A stretch of DNA of 64,000 nucleotides from Acidobacteriota bacterium (GTDB lineage: Bacteria > Acidobacteriota > Thermoanaerobaculia > Multivoradales > J023), in assembly GCA_029263315.1 (NCBI GenBank), contig JAJCXR010000048.1:186001-250000 (forward strand), given 5' to 3'. The position numbers and the translations under genes were made by a program. Under the pieces are notes generated by a model that saw only the letters and a program-made list of their open reading frames with translations, searched no databases and was not told the origin of the DNA. This document shows positions 35,171-43,183 of this stretch, in pieces (within the stretch, counting starts at the first letter, position 1; each line of letters begins with the position of its first letter).

Positions 35171-35996
35171 GTCGATCGATCGTGCCCCCACCGAGGACGA
35201 CTTCTACATCGGCTACCTGCCACAGGCGCCCGCCTCCGTGGCCAGGGTGATGCGAAGAAGCGTGCTCGCGCTCCTCCTCTTGGCCGCCCTCTGCGCAGCC
35301 ATTCTGGCCCTCGGACAACGCCCCTTTGATATTTCGTTCTTTGAATTCGGAGCGCCTCGCTCCTTCGTCGGTACGGTGCTACTGGAGCCCTACCCGATGT
35401 TGCGATTGGACCGTCCCGGCCAAAGTGGCGGCGACGCGGAAACTGCGGGCGAGGTCTCCGCATCTCACTATCTCGTCGTCGCCTTCGGCAAATCTAGCGC
35501 CCGCCAAGCCCTGACCCCCTTCGACGGCCAACGGGTCGAGCTGCAGGGCAGCCTCATCTACCGGGACGATCAAACCATGTTGGAGCTGGTGGACGGCTCG
35601 CTGAGCCCGCTGCCGTCCGCCGAGGCGGCGGGGGCCATCGCTTCCGACTTGGAGAGCTGGGGCGAGGTGACCCTACGCGGCGAGATCGTCGACAGCAAGT
35701 GCTACCTCGGGGTCATGAAGCCGGGCCACCACAAGCCCCACCGGGCCTGTGCATCCCTGTGCATCCGCGGTGGCATGCCACCACTTTTTGTTCCCTACGG
35801 TGACGACCCGGCCAACGCCGAGGCGGCCCTACCCGCCGCCCATCTTCTCTTGGTGGGTCCGCAGCGCCGGGCCTTGAGCGAGGAAATCCTCGACTGGCTG
35901 GCGGAGCCGGTGGAGCTCACCGGCCGGGTCCACCGGCTGGACGATGTGTGGATGATCGAAGCGGACCCTCGAAGCTTCCAGCGCTCCGTAAAATGA
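35163..35996 (+). CDS. membrane-anchored protein with conserved Cys/His motif
   Basis: 277 aa, overlapping the Rieske gene by 8 bp. One TM helix (SVLALLLLAALCAAILAL, about 33-50) and an external part. A striking segment at about 178-205 reads SKCYLGVMKPGHHKPHRACA then LCIRGGMPP, with Cys180, three His and two further Cys, a likely metal or cofactor site. I recall this motif in uncharacterised proteins beside Rieske or oxidase genes but cannot name the family. Probably part of the redox complex. Confidence 0.65.
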   Translation: MAESIDRAPTEDDFYIGYLPQAPASVARVMRRSVLALLLLAALCAAILALGQRPFDISFFEFGAPRSFVGTVLLEPYPMLRLDRPGQSGGDAETAGEVSASHYLVVAFGKSSARQALTPFDGQRVELQGSLIYRDDQTMLELVDGSLSPLPSAEAAGAIASDLESWGEVTLRGEIVDSKCYLGVMKPGHHKPHRACASLCIRGGMPPLFVPYGDDPANAEAALPAAHLLLVGPQRRALSEEILDWLAEPVELTGRVHRLDDVWMIEADPRSFQRSVK

Positions 35997-36044
35997 TCGA
36001 GTTGGCTCCCCCAACACGGTACAATGTAGCGCGGAGGTAGACCC

Positions 36045-36851
36045 ATGACCGAGTCCACCGTCAGCGCTACGACGTCGTACCCGACCTTCGCCGAGCACAT
36101 CCCCTTCGACACCTTGCGAGAGGGACGCTACGAAGTGCGCTTCGCCCGCAACTCTGATGAGTTGGATACCCTTCTGCGTTTGCGCTTCGAGGTCTTCAAC
36201 CTGGAGCTTGCCGAAGGTCTCGAAGAGTCCTTCGCCACCGGTCGCGATCGCGACGAATTCGACGACTGCTGCCATCATCTGGTCGTCATCGAGAAGGAAT
36301 CCGACACCATCGTCGGCACCTACCGCATGCAGACCAACAACATGGCGGCGGCCCGCCTTGGTTTTTATTCGGCGGGCGAGTTCGATCTCAGCGGCCTGGG
36401 CTCCGAAGTGGTGGGGGACTCCGTCGAGGTGGGACGCGCCTGTGTCGCCCTCGGCCATCGCAATACGCAAGTGCTTTTTCTGCTGTGGCGCGGCCTGGCC
36501 AGCTACATGGTGACCAATCATCGCCGTTTCCTCTTCGGCTGCTGCTCATTGACCAGCCAAGACCCGCAGGAGGGACGAGCCGTCATGCAGTATCTGCAAG
36601 GTCACGATCACCTACATCCGGACATCCGGGTGACCCCGATGCCAGGTTTTGAGTGTTACGATGAGAGCGCCGTCGACGACGAAGTGTCGATACAAGTCCA
36701 CATACCCAAGCTTTTTCGTACCTACCTGCGTCATGGCGCCAAGGTTTGTGGTCATCCAGCCATTGATCGCCAATTCAAGACCATCGACTACCTGGTCATC
36801 TTCGATGTGGCAGCGATGGACGAACGAAGATTTCGCATGTTCTTCGGCTGA
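36045..36851 (+). CDS. OlsB-like GNAT N-acyltransferase (ornithine lipid type)
   Basis: 268 aa. Matches the OlsB/autoinducer-synthase-like acyltransferase fold: RYEVRFARNSDELDTLLRLRFEVFNLE at the N terminus, IVGTYRM, then VEVGRACVALGHR and the FLFGCCSLT strand. Known relatives acylate ornithine with 3-hydroxyacyl-ACP, the first step of phosphate-free ornithine lipids. No OlsA is adjacent, so the gene symbol is withheld. Confidence 0.82.
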   Translation: MTESTVSATTSYPTFAEHIPFDTLREGRYEVRFARNSDELDTLLRLRFEVFNLELAEGLEESFATGRDRDEFDDCCHHLVVIEKESDTIVGTYRMQTNNMAAARLGFYSAGEFDLSGLGSEVVGDSVEVGRACVALGHRNTQVLFLLWRGLASYMVTNHRRFLFGCCSLTSQDPQEGRAVMQYLQGHDHLHPDIRVTPMPGFECYDESAVDDEVSIQVHIPKLFRTYLRHGAKVCGHPAIDRQFKTIDYLVIFDVAAMDERRFRMFFG

Positions 36852-36968
36852 CATCCCGAGCCCGCCGGATTCCACGAACGACCGTACCGGAACCCAGAGC
36901 TCGCCCTTCAGCCGACGGACAACAGGAGCTGGCGGAGCGCAGGGCTCCAGGGAGATTTTGAACAGACG

Positions 36969-37493
36969 ATGATCGCCGCTCAGAACGTCTACTTCATCGA
37001 ACAGGGCCGTGCCTTGCTCCGCAATCTCGACGACAACCTCTTTTGCCGCGCCGCCAACGGTCAGTCGGGTGTCGGGGCCCACCTGCGCCATGTCATCGAC
37101 TGCTTCCGCTGTTTTCAGAGGGGCCTCGCGGACGGTCGTGTCGACTACGATTCGAGGCAGCGGGACCCCCTCCTGGAGCAGGATCGCAAGATCGCCGACG
37201 GCGCCTTGGCGGAAATCTCCCAAGCCCTCAACAACCTCGGTGCCGACGATGCGGCACGACGCCTCGAGGTCAAGGTGGATACCGTCGCCTGGGAAGACCC
37301 CGCCTTGCATTGGCATGTCTCGTCCTTGGGGCGAGAGCTCCAGTTCTTGCTCAGTCACACCGTCCATCACTATGCCTTGATCGCCCTCCTCCTCCGCCAA
37401 CAGGGCTTCGAGCCGGGCGCCGACTTCGGAGTCGCTCCCTCGACTTTGGAGTTCCAAGGCAAGGCCGTCGGGGCGGCCTCCCTTCGCGGCTGA
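36969..37493 (+). CDS. DinB-family protein
   Basis: 174 aa. Four-helix DinB/YfiT-like layout with VGAHLRHVIDCFRCF near residue 37 (first metal His) and FLLSHTVHHYALIALLLRQQG near 126-146 giving the other two His. DinB-like enzymes are metal-dependent thiol-linked transferases. Two bases before the NRDE-family gene, so probably coexpressed. Confidence 0.78.
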   Translation: MIAAQNVYFIEQGRALLRNLDDNLFCRAANGQSGVGAHLRHVIDCFRCFQRGLADGRVDYDSRQRDPLLEQDRKIADGALAEISQALNNLGADDAARRLEVKVDTVAWEDPALHWHVSSLGRELQFLLSHTVHHYALIALLLRQQGFEPGADFGVAPSTLEFQGKAVGAASLRG

Positions 37494-37494
37494 C

Positions 37495-38241
37495 ATGTGT
37501 ACTCTCAGTTGGCGGGCCACGGCCAACGGCTACGAGCTTTTGTTCAATCGTGACGAAGCCCAAAGTCGGCAACCGGCGATGGCCCCGACGCGGCGTCAGA
37601 TCGACGGCGTCGAGGTCCTGGCCCCCACCGATGGTGACTTCGGCGGTACTTGGATCAGCCTCAACGCCTTCGGCACCTGCATCTCTATCCTCAATCGCTA
37701 CCAAGACTCCGCCGTCGGCCCGGGTCCCTTCACCAGCCGCGGTCAGCTGGTGCTCGACTTGGCCACCTGTCGCGACTTCGACGACGTGCAACGGCGGATG
37801 GGCCAACGGTCGATCTCGGAGTATCGTCCCTTCACCCTGGCAGTGACGCTGCCCGGCACGCATCCGATGAACGCCGCCGCCCGCAGCCGGCAGTGGATCT
37901 GGAACGGCAGCCAGCTCCTCGCCGCCGGGGTGATACAGCCCCCCATCGCCTCCTCCGGCCACTGTCCGGAAACAATCCAGGAAAGCCGACGCCAGTTGTA
38001 CAGCTCGATGCTCGGCTCAGGGGCCTCCTTGCACGCCTTCCACCGCAGCCATCGTCCCAGCCGGGGCCCCGTTTCCCCCTGCATGCATCGACCGGAGGCC
38101 AGCACCGTCAGCTTGACCTACATCGTCGTCGACGCCGAGCAGGTCTCCATGGCCTATGCCGACGGCCCGCCTTGCCGCACCCCCTTGGCGGAGCCGGTGG
38201 CGATGGAACGGCGGATCGTCGAAGCGTCCGCCGATGGCTGA
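37495..38241 (+). CDS. NRDE/TANGO2-family protein
   Basis: 248 aa beginning Met-Cys-Thr, so Cys2 becomes N-terminal as in Ntn hydrolase folds of this family. The eponymous motif LLFNRDEAQSR is near residue 18, then GGTWISLN. TANGO2 proteins have been linked to heme or acyl-CoA handling, but the bacterial role is not settled. Overlaps the next gene by 8 bp. Confidence 0.83.
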   Translation: MCTLSWRATANGYELLFNRDEAQSRQPAMAPTRRQIDGVEVLAPTDGDFGGTWISLNAFGTCISILNRYQDSAVGPGPFTSRGQLVLDLATCRDFDDVQRRMGQRSISEYRPFTLAVTLPGTHPMNAAARSRQWIWNGSQLLAAGVIQPPIASSGHCPETIQESRRQLYSSMLGSGASLHAFHRSHRPSRGPVSPCMHRPEASTVSLTYIVVDAEQVSMAYADGPPCRTPLAEPVAMERRIVEASADG

Positions 38242-40993
38242 AGGCCGGTCCACCGACGGGAGAGCCGACGATCGAGGACCCGGTGCGGAGCCGCAGGGGG
38301 CAACCGACGGCACGGCCCAGGGCTTGGCGGAGCCGAGCACCCCGTGGAAGCTATGGCATGTGCTCTTGGCCCTCTATCTCGTGCTGCTCGCCGCTTCGTC
38401 GATCGTCCGGCTGCTGACCCCGGAAGCGGGGCTACCGCCGGGATACCAGAGCATCACCACCTTGGGCGTCGACGGTCGGCAACGGCTCGACACACCCGTC
38501 CGCCTCGCCTACCTCGAATGGCCGTGGCAGCCCTCCTCATCTACCGCCTCTACGGCCCGGGGTGACGCCCCCGCCGCCAGCGAACCAGGGCTTCCGTCGC
38601 CGGCCAGCGCCGAGCCGACGGAGGCACACCCACCGGTCATCCTATTGGTCCACGGCAGTCCCGGCGGGGCCGACAACTTCTCCCGTTTGGGACCCTTGCT
38701 GGCCCCCTTCGGGCGAGTCCTGGCACCGGACCTGCCGGGATTCGGTGCCTCCACCGCCGAAGCTCCGGACTATTCGATCCTGGCCCACAGTGAGTATTTG
38801 ATGCAAATGCTCGACACCTTGGGCATCCAGACCGTGCACGCCGTGGGCTACAGCATGGGAGGCGGTGTCGTTCTGCATCTGGCGGAGAATCACCCGGACA
38901 GGGTGCGGTCGGTGACCCTACTCTCGGCCATCGGAGTGCAGGAGGCGGAGCTTCTCGGGCAGTACCACCTCAACCATGCGGTGCACGGCCTCCAGTTGGC
39001 CGCACTCTGGTTATTGCGTACGGCCGTGCCCCATTTCGGAGCCCTCGACCACGGCGGTTTGGATGTTCCCTACGCACGCAACTTTTACGATACGGATCAA
39101 CGTCCCCTGCGACGGATTCTGCAGAACCTCGAGATGCCGATGCTCGTCGTGCACGGCGATCGAGATGTCCTGGTGCCGCTGGCGGCGGCCAAGGAGCACT
39201 ATCGCCTGGCCCCCCACAGTGAGCTGGTGATCATGCCAGCCAACCATTTCATGGTGTTCCGTTCGCCCCAAAGCTTGCTGGTGATCGGTGAGTTTGTGCA
39301 ACGGGTCGAGGCCGGGGAAGCGGCCCGGCGCGCCGACGCCACGGCGGAACGCCTGGCCTTGGCGGCCGATCCAGACGGCTTCAAACCCCCCGCCAAGACG
39401 GGGCTGGCTCTGATCCTGACCTTCCTGTTGATCGCCGTCGCCACCCTGGTGAGTGAGGATCTAGCCTGCATCGCCACCGGCCTGGTGGTGGCGCAAGGGG
39501 GTTTGACCTTGCTGCAAGGGGTCGGAGCCTGCTTCCTCGGCATCTATTTCGGCGACCTGATGCTCTACAGTTGCGGACGCCTTGGGCATCGCTGGCTTCG
39601 ACGACGGCCTTTCAGCTGGTTCATTTCGAGCCGCGATGTGGAACGGAGCCGTCATTGGTTCGAGCGTCGCGGCGCCATCGTCATCCTGCTCAGCCGCTTT
39701 CTTCCGGGAACCCGTCTCCCCACCTACGTGGCTGCCGGAATGCTGCGTCTAGGGTTCTTCTGGTTCGCACTCCATTTGCTGCTGCCCGTAGCCCTGTGGA
39801 CCCCATTCCTCGTCACCCTGTCGCAGAAATTGGGTGAGCGTTTCTTCGACACCTTCGAATCCTTCCAACGCTATGCCCTGCCGAGTTTTGTCGCGGCCTT
39901 GGTCAGCGTCTGGTGTCTACTGCTGCTGATCAAGACCTTGGGCAGCCGGACCGGGCGCCGTCGTGCCATAGGCTGGTGGCGGCGCAAGGTGCGGTGGGAA
40001 TATTGGCCCCCCTGGATATTCTACCCACCGGTGGTGACCTACGTGCTGTGGCTCGGCCTCCGTCACCGCTGCTTGACGGCCTTTACCGCGGTCAACCCAG
40101 GTATGCCGGCGGCCGGCGGCTTCATCGGCGAGTCCAAGTCCGCCATCCTCCATGCCTTGGATGACGCCTGGGTGGCGCCTTTTGACTGGCTGAAGCCGGG
40201 ACCGCAGGAGCAGCGATGTGCGGCGGTACGGGCTTTCCAACAGCAACATGGACTGTCATACCCCATGGTGCTCAAACCCGACGCCGGTCAACGGGGGGCC
40301 GGGGTCACCATCGCCCATGGGGAAGAAGATGTCGTCACCTTTTTTGGCGACCATCCCGAAGGCGCCATCGTCCAGCAGTACATCGCCGGGCCGGAGCTGG
40401 GAATCTTTTATCTGCGCTACCCGTCGGCAAGTCGGGGGCGCATCTTCTCGATCACCGAGAAGCGCATGGCCGCCGTCGTGGGGGACGGTAGGCGACGTCT
40501 GCGCCAGCTGATCTTCGACGAGCCGAGCCTCTTGGCCATGTCACCGACCTATCTGGCGCTCCAGGCCGACCATCTCGACGATGTCCCGGCCGACGGGCAG
40601 AGAGTGGAGCTCACCGAGCTTGGAACCCATTGCCGCGGCGCCATCTTCCTCGATGGCCGCCACTTGATCACCCCGGCTTTGGAAGAGGCTTGCGAGCGCC
40701 TGGCCCGCAGCTTCGACGGCTTCTACTTCGGCCGCTTCGACGCCCGGGCACCCTCCCTCGAAGCCTTCCGCAATGGACGGGATTTCAAAATTCTCGAGCT
40801 CAACGGAGTCACTTCCGAGGCGACCCACATCTACGACCCCGACATCAGTCTGTGGCAGGCCTACCGAGTGCTCTTCGAGCAATGGCGCTTGGCCTTTGAG
40901 ATAGGTACCGAGAATCGGCGACGGGGCGTCGAGGTGACGTCCGTGCTCGATATTTTCCGTCTGTTGTTGGCCGCCAGATCGGGGCGAGCTTGA
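38234..40993 (+). CDS. fusion: alpha/beta hydrolase + DedA/VTT membrane protein + ATP-grasp
   Basis: 919 aa from ATG 38234. Residues 35-55: a TM helix. About 130-385: hydrolase with VILLVHGSPGG, nucleophile elbow GYSMGGGV (Ser near 206), VVHGDRDVLVP and PANHFMVF (Asp and His). About 395-570: DedA/VTT membrane domain with GIYFGDLMLYSCGR and SRFLPGTRLPTYVAAG. About 630-915: ATP-grasp-like domain with MVLKPDAGQRGAGVTI, EGAIVQQYIAGPELG and FKILELNGVTSEATHIYDP. Three enzyme/transport modules in one chain suggest lipid or peptide modification at the membrane; function unknown. Confidence 0.85.
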   Translation: MAEGRSTDGRADDRGPGAEPQGATDGTAQGLAEPSTPWKLWHVLLALYLVLLAASSIVRLLTPEAGLPPGYQSITTLGVDGRQRLDTPVRLAYLEWPWQPSSSTASTARGDAPAASEPGLPSPASAEPTEAHPPVILLVHGSPGGADNFSRLGPLLAPFGRVLAPDLPGFGASTAEAPDYSILAHSEYLMQMLDTLGIQTVHAVGYSMGGGVVLHLAENHPDRVRSVTLLSAIGVQEAELLGQYHLNHAVHGLQLAALWLLRTAVPHFGALDHGGLDVPYARNFYDTDQRPLRRILQNLEMPMLVVHGDRDVLVPLAAAKEHYRLAPHSELVIMPANHFMVFRSPQSLLVIGEFVQRVEAGEAARRADATAERLALAADPDGFKPPAKTGLALILTFLLIAVATLVSEDLACIATGLVVAQGGLTLLQGVGACFLGIYFGDLMLYSCGRLGHRWLRRRPFSWFISSRDVERSRHWFERRGAIVILLSRFLPGTRLPTYVAAGMLRLGFFWFALHLLLPVALWTPFLVTLSQKLGERFFDTFESFQRYALPSFVAALVSVWCLLLLIKTLGSRTGRRRAIGWWRRKVRWEYWPPWIFYPPVVTYVLWLGLRHRCLTAFTAVNPGMPAAGGFIGESKSAILHALDDAWVAPFDWLKPGPQEQRCAAVRAFQQQHGLSYPMVLKPDAGQRGAGVTIAHGEEDVVTFFGDHPEGAIVQQYIAGPELGIFYLRYPSASRGRIFSITEKRMAAVVGDGRRRLRQLIFDEPSLLAMSPTYLALQADHLDDVPADGQRVELTELGTHCRGAIFLDGRHLITPALEEACERLARSFDGFYFGRFDARAPSLEAFRNGRDFKILELNGVTSEATHIYDPDISLWQAYRVLFEQWRLAFEIGTENRRRGVEVTSVLDIFRLLLAARSGRA

Positions 40994-41594
40994 TCTGAAG
41001 GTAGCGGGATACCTACGCGATGCGGCTCGGTGAAGAGCCCTTGGGCCCTTCGACGGCTGCTTCCATGGAAGCCTCACCGTGGCCATTGTTCATGGTCTCG
41101 GTGTGGCTGGGCCGGGCCGGCGAGCCGCCGGGGGTAAAGGCGAGGATCTCACCTCCCCCATGACCAGCACCGGAATTTTTGGCGGGGCCGGGAGCGGCGA
41201 CAAAGAGAATTTGAGCAAACCTCGGATCGGCGCCCAAAATACGACGCGCCCAAAGGGTTTCAGCAGATGGTTTTAACATGAAGATTTCCCCCTATTGCCT
41301 GAGCGAATTCATCGCCAGGCAAATTCGATACACATGAAAAAAGCGAGGTGGCTGGCACAGCCGCTTCAAGGCTGGCACCTGTACCCGATAGTTCTATCTT
41401 GAAACGCGCATTTCGCATCCATAGTTGGCCAGTTGGCAAGAAATCGCGGATCAGCACCGCCTTTCGAGGCATGCAACCCTTGGGACGACTTGACCATGCT
41501 GATATCCTTCGCGCCTCATTCCACGGTGAATGACGCTTGGGCTTGCCGTCGGTGCCTGGCCCGTACCTTTCAGCCTTCACAACGACAGGAACCC
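40994..41594. other. 601-bp gap before prfC
   Basis: Apart from the possible 88-aa minus-strand gene, no supported gene. 41280-41440 is A/T-richer than the flanks and may hold the prfC promoter. Open frame upstream of the prfC ATG has no ribosome binding site and no NTPase-like sequence, so it is not counted as coding. Confidence 0.45.
41013..41279 (-). CDS. possible small gene of 88 aa in a 601-bp gap
   Basis: Starts MLKPSAETLWARRILGADP, with GGGGGA eight bases upstream of the ATG. Rich in Gly, Pro, Ala and Ser in the second half, no membrane segment. It occupies the middle of the 601-bp gap between the hydrolase/DedA fusion and prfC, on the opposite strand. No homologue recognised; in such GC-rich DNA a chance frame of this length is possible. 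Confidence 0.3.
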   Translation of the reverse strand: MLKPSAETLWARRILGADPRFAQILFVAAPGPAKNSGAGHGGGEILAFTPGGSPARPSHTETMNNGHGEASMEAAVEGPKGSSPSRIA

Positions 41595-43181
41595 ATGAGC
41601 CAACTCGCTAAGCAGGTCGCCCGACGGCGCACCTTCGCCATCATTTCCCACCCCGACGCCGGTAAGACCACCCTCACGGAGAAGCTCCTGCTCTATGGTG
41701 GGGCCATTCAGCTGGCCGGTGAGGTCAAGGCCCGGGGTGAACGCCGACGGACCCGCTCCGACTGGATGAAAGTCGAACGGGAGCGGGGCATTTCCGTCAG
41801 CTCGTCGGTGATGACCTACGACTATGGCGATTACACCTACAACCTGCTGGACACGCCGGGTCATGAGGACTTCAGCGAAGATACCTACCGCACGCTGACC
41901 GCCGTCGACTCGGCGGTCATGGTGCTCGACGCCGCCAAGGGCATCGAGGGCCAAACCCGCAAGCTCTTCGAGGTTTGCCGCCTGCGGGACGTGCCGATCA
42001 TCACCTTCATCAACAAGATGGATCGGGAGGCCCTGGATCCCTTCACCCTGTTGGACGACATCGAGCAGACGTTGCAGCTCGAGGTGACGCCGGGCAGCTG
42101 GCCCGTCGGCATGGGTGCCGACTTTCGCGGCTGTTATGAGGTGTTGCACGACCGTCTGGTCTTGATGCAGCGGGGTCAGCGCAACCGCGCCAAAGGCGGG
42201 GAAATTGTGACCGGCATCGATTCTCAGGGCATCGATGACGCCTTGGGGGATCGCGCCGTCAAGCTGCGCGATGAGGTGGAAATGGCCCGCGGCCTGTGCC
42301 CCGAATTCGACCGCGCCTCCTATCTGGAGGGCAATATGACGCCGGTTTTTTTTGGCAGCGCCCTCAACAATTTCGGCGTGCAAGCACTGTTGGAAGCCAT
42401 CGCCGATCTGGCGCCGTCGCCGCGCCCCCAGGCGGCGGAGAGCCGCATGGTGGAGCCGACGGAAGAGCAGGTGAGCGGATTTGTTTTCAAGATCCAGGCC
42501 AATATGGATCCCAAGCACCGGGATCGCCTAGCCTTCATCCGCCTCTGCTCAGGCCGTTTCGAGCGCGGCATGAAGCTGCGTCACCAACGCACCGAAAAGC
42601 AGATCAATGTGCACAACGCGGTGCTGTTTCTGGCCCAGGACCGGGAGCGGGCCGAAGAGGCCTTCCCCGGAGACATCATCGGTATTCCCAACCACGGCAA
42701 CCTGCACATCGGCGATACGCTGAGCGAGAAAGAGGAGCTGCGCTTCCTCGGCATCCCCAGCTTCGCCCCTGAGCTGTTGCAGCGGGTACGCCCCGAAGAC
42801 CCGTTGCGGGCCAAGCACCTGGGCCGAGCGCTGCTGCAACTGGCCGAGGAAGGTGCCGCCCAGATCATCAAGACCCGTCTCGGTGGCAATTGGATCGTCG
42901 GGGTTGCCGGTGCCTTGCAATTCGAGGTTTTGGCAGACCGCATCCGCACCGAGTACAACATCCCGGTGATCTTCGAGGGCACCAGTCATCACACCGCCCT
43001 GTGGTTGGAGTCGGACGATGCGGCGGCCCTCAAAAAGTTTGTCGACAGCAACGAGGCCCTGGTGGCGGACGATCACCAGAACGACCCGGTGTTCCTGCCG
43101 CGCAGCGCCTGGCACCTGCAATGTATGAAGGACGACTACCCCGACATCCGCTTCCTCAAGACCAAGGAGCCCTCCCGCTAG
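41595..43181 (+). CDS. prfC: peptide chain release factor 3
   Basis: 528 aa from ATG 41595, matching RF3 length (about 529). GTPase motifs are SHPDAGKTTLTEKLL (G1), RGISVSSSVMTY (G2), DTPGHEDF (G3) and NKMDRE (G4). RF3-specific segments include FIRLCSGRFERGMKLRH and ARPRLVLA-like C-terminal strand GNWIVGVAGALQFEVLADRI. Recycles RF1/RF2 from the ribosome. Two bases separate it from the FAN1-like gene. Confidence 0.95.
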   Translation: MSQLAKQVARRRTFAIISHPDAGKTTLTEKLLLYGGAIQLAGEVKARGERRRTRSDWMKVERERGISVSSSVMTYDYGDYTYNLLDTPGHEDFSEDTYRTLTAVDSAVMVLDAAKGIEGQTRKLFEVCRLRDVPIITFINKMDREALDPFTLLDDIEQTLQLEVTPGSWPVGMGADFRGCYEVLHDRLVLMQRGQRNRAKGGEIVTGIDSQGIDDALGDRAVKLRDEVEMARGLCPEFDRASYLEGNMTPVFFGSALNNFGVQALLEAIADLAPSPRPQAAESRMVEPTEEQVSGFVFKIQANMDPKHRDRLAFIRLCSGRFERGMKLRHQRTEKQINVHNAVLFLAQDRERAEEAFPGDIIGIPNHGNLHIGDTLSEKEELRFLGIPSFAPELLQRVRPEDPLRAKHLGRALLQLAEEGAAQIIKTRLGGNWIVGVAGALQFEVLADRIRTEYNIPVIFEGTSHHTALWLESDDAAALKKFVDSNEALVADDHQNDPVFLPRSAWHLQCMKDDYPDIRFLKTKEPSR

Positions 43182-43183
43182 CC

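Noticed and set aside
42890..43183. N-terminal extension of the FAN1-like gene into prfC
   Set aside because: Overlaps conserved prfC sequence out of frame and reads as low-complexity; GTG 43184 directly after the prfC stop is the natural start.
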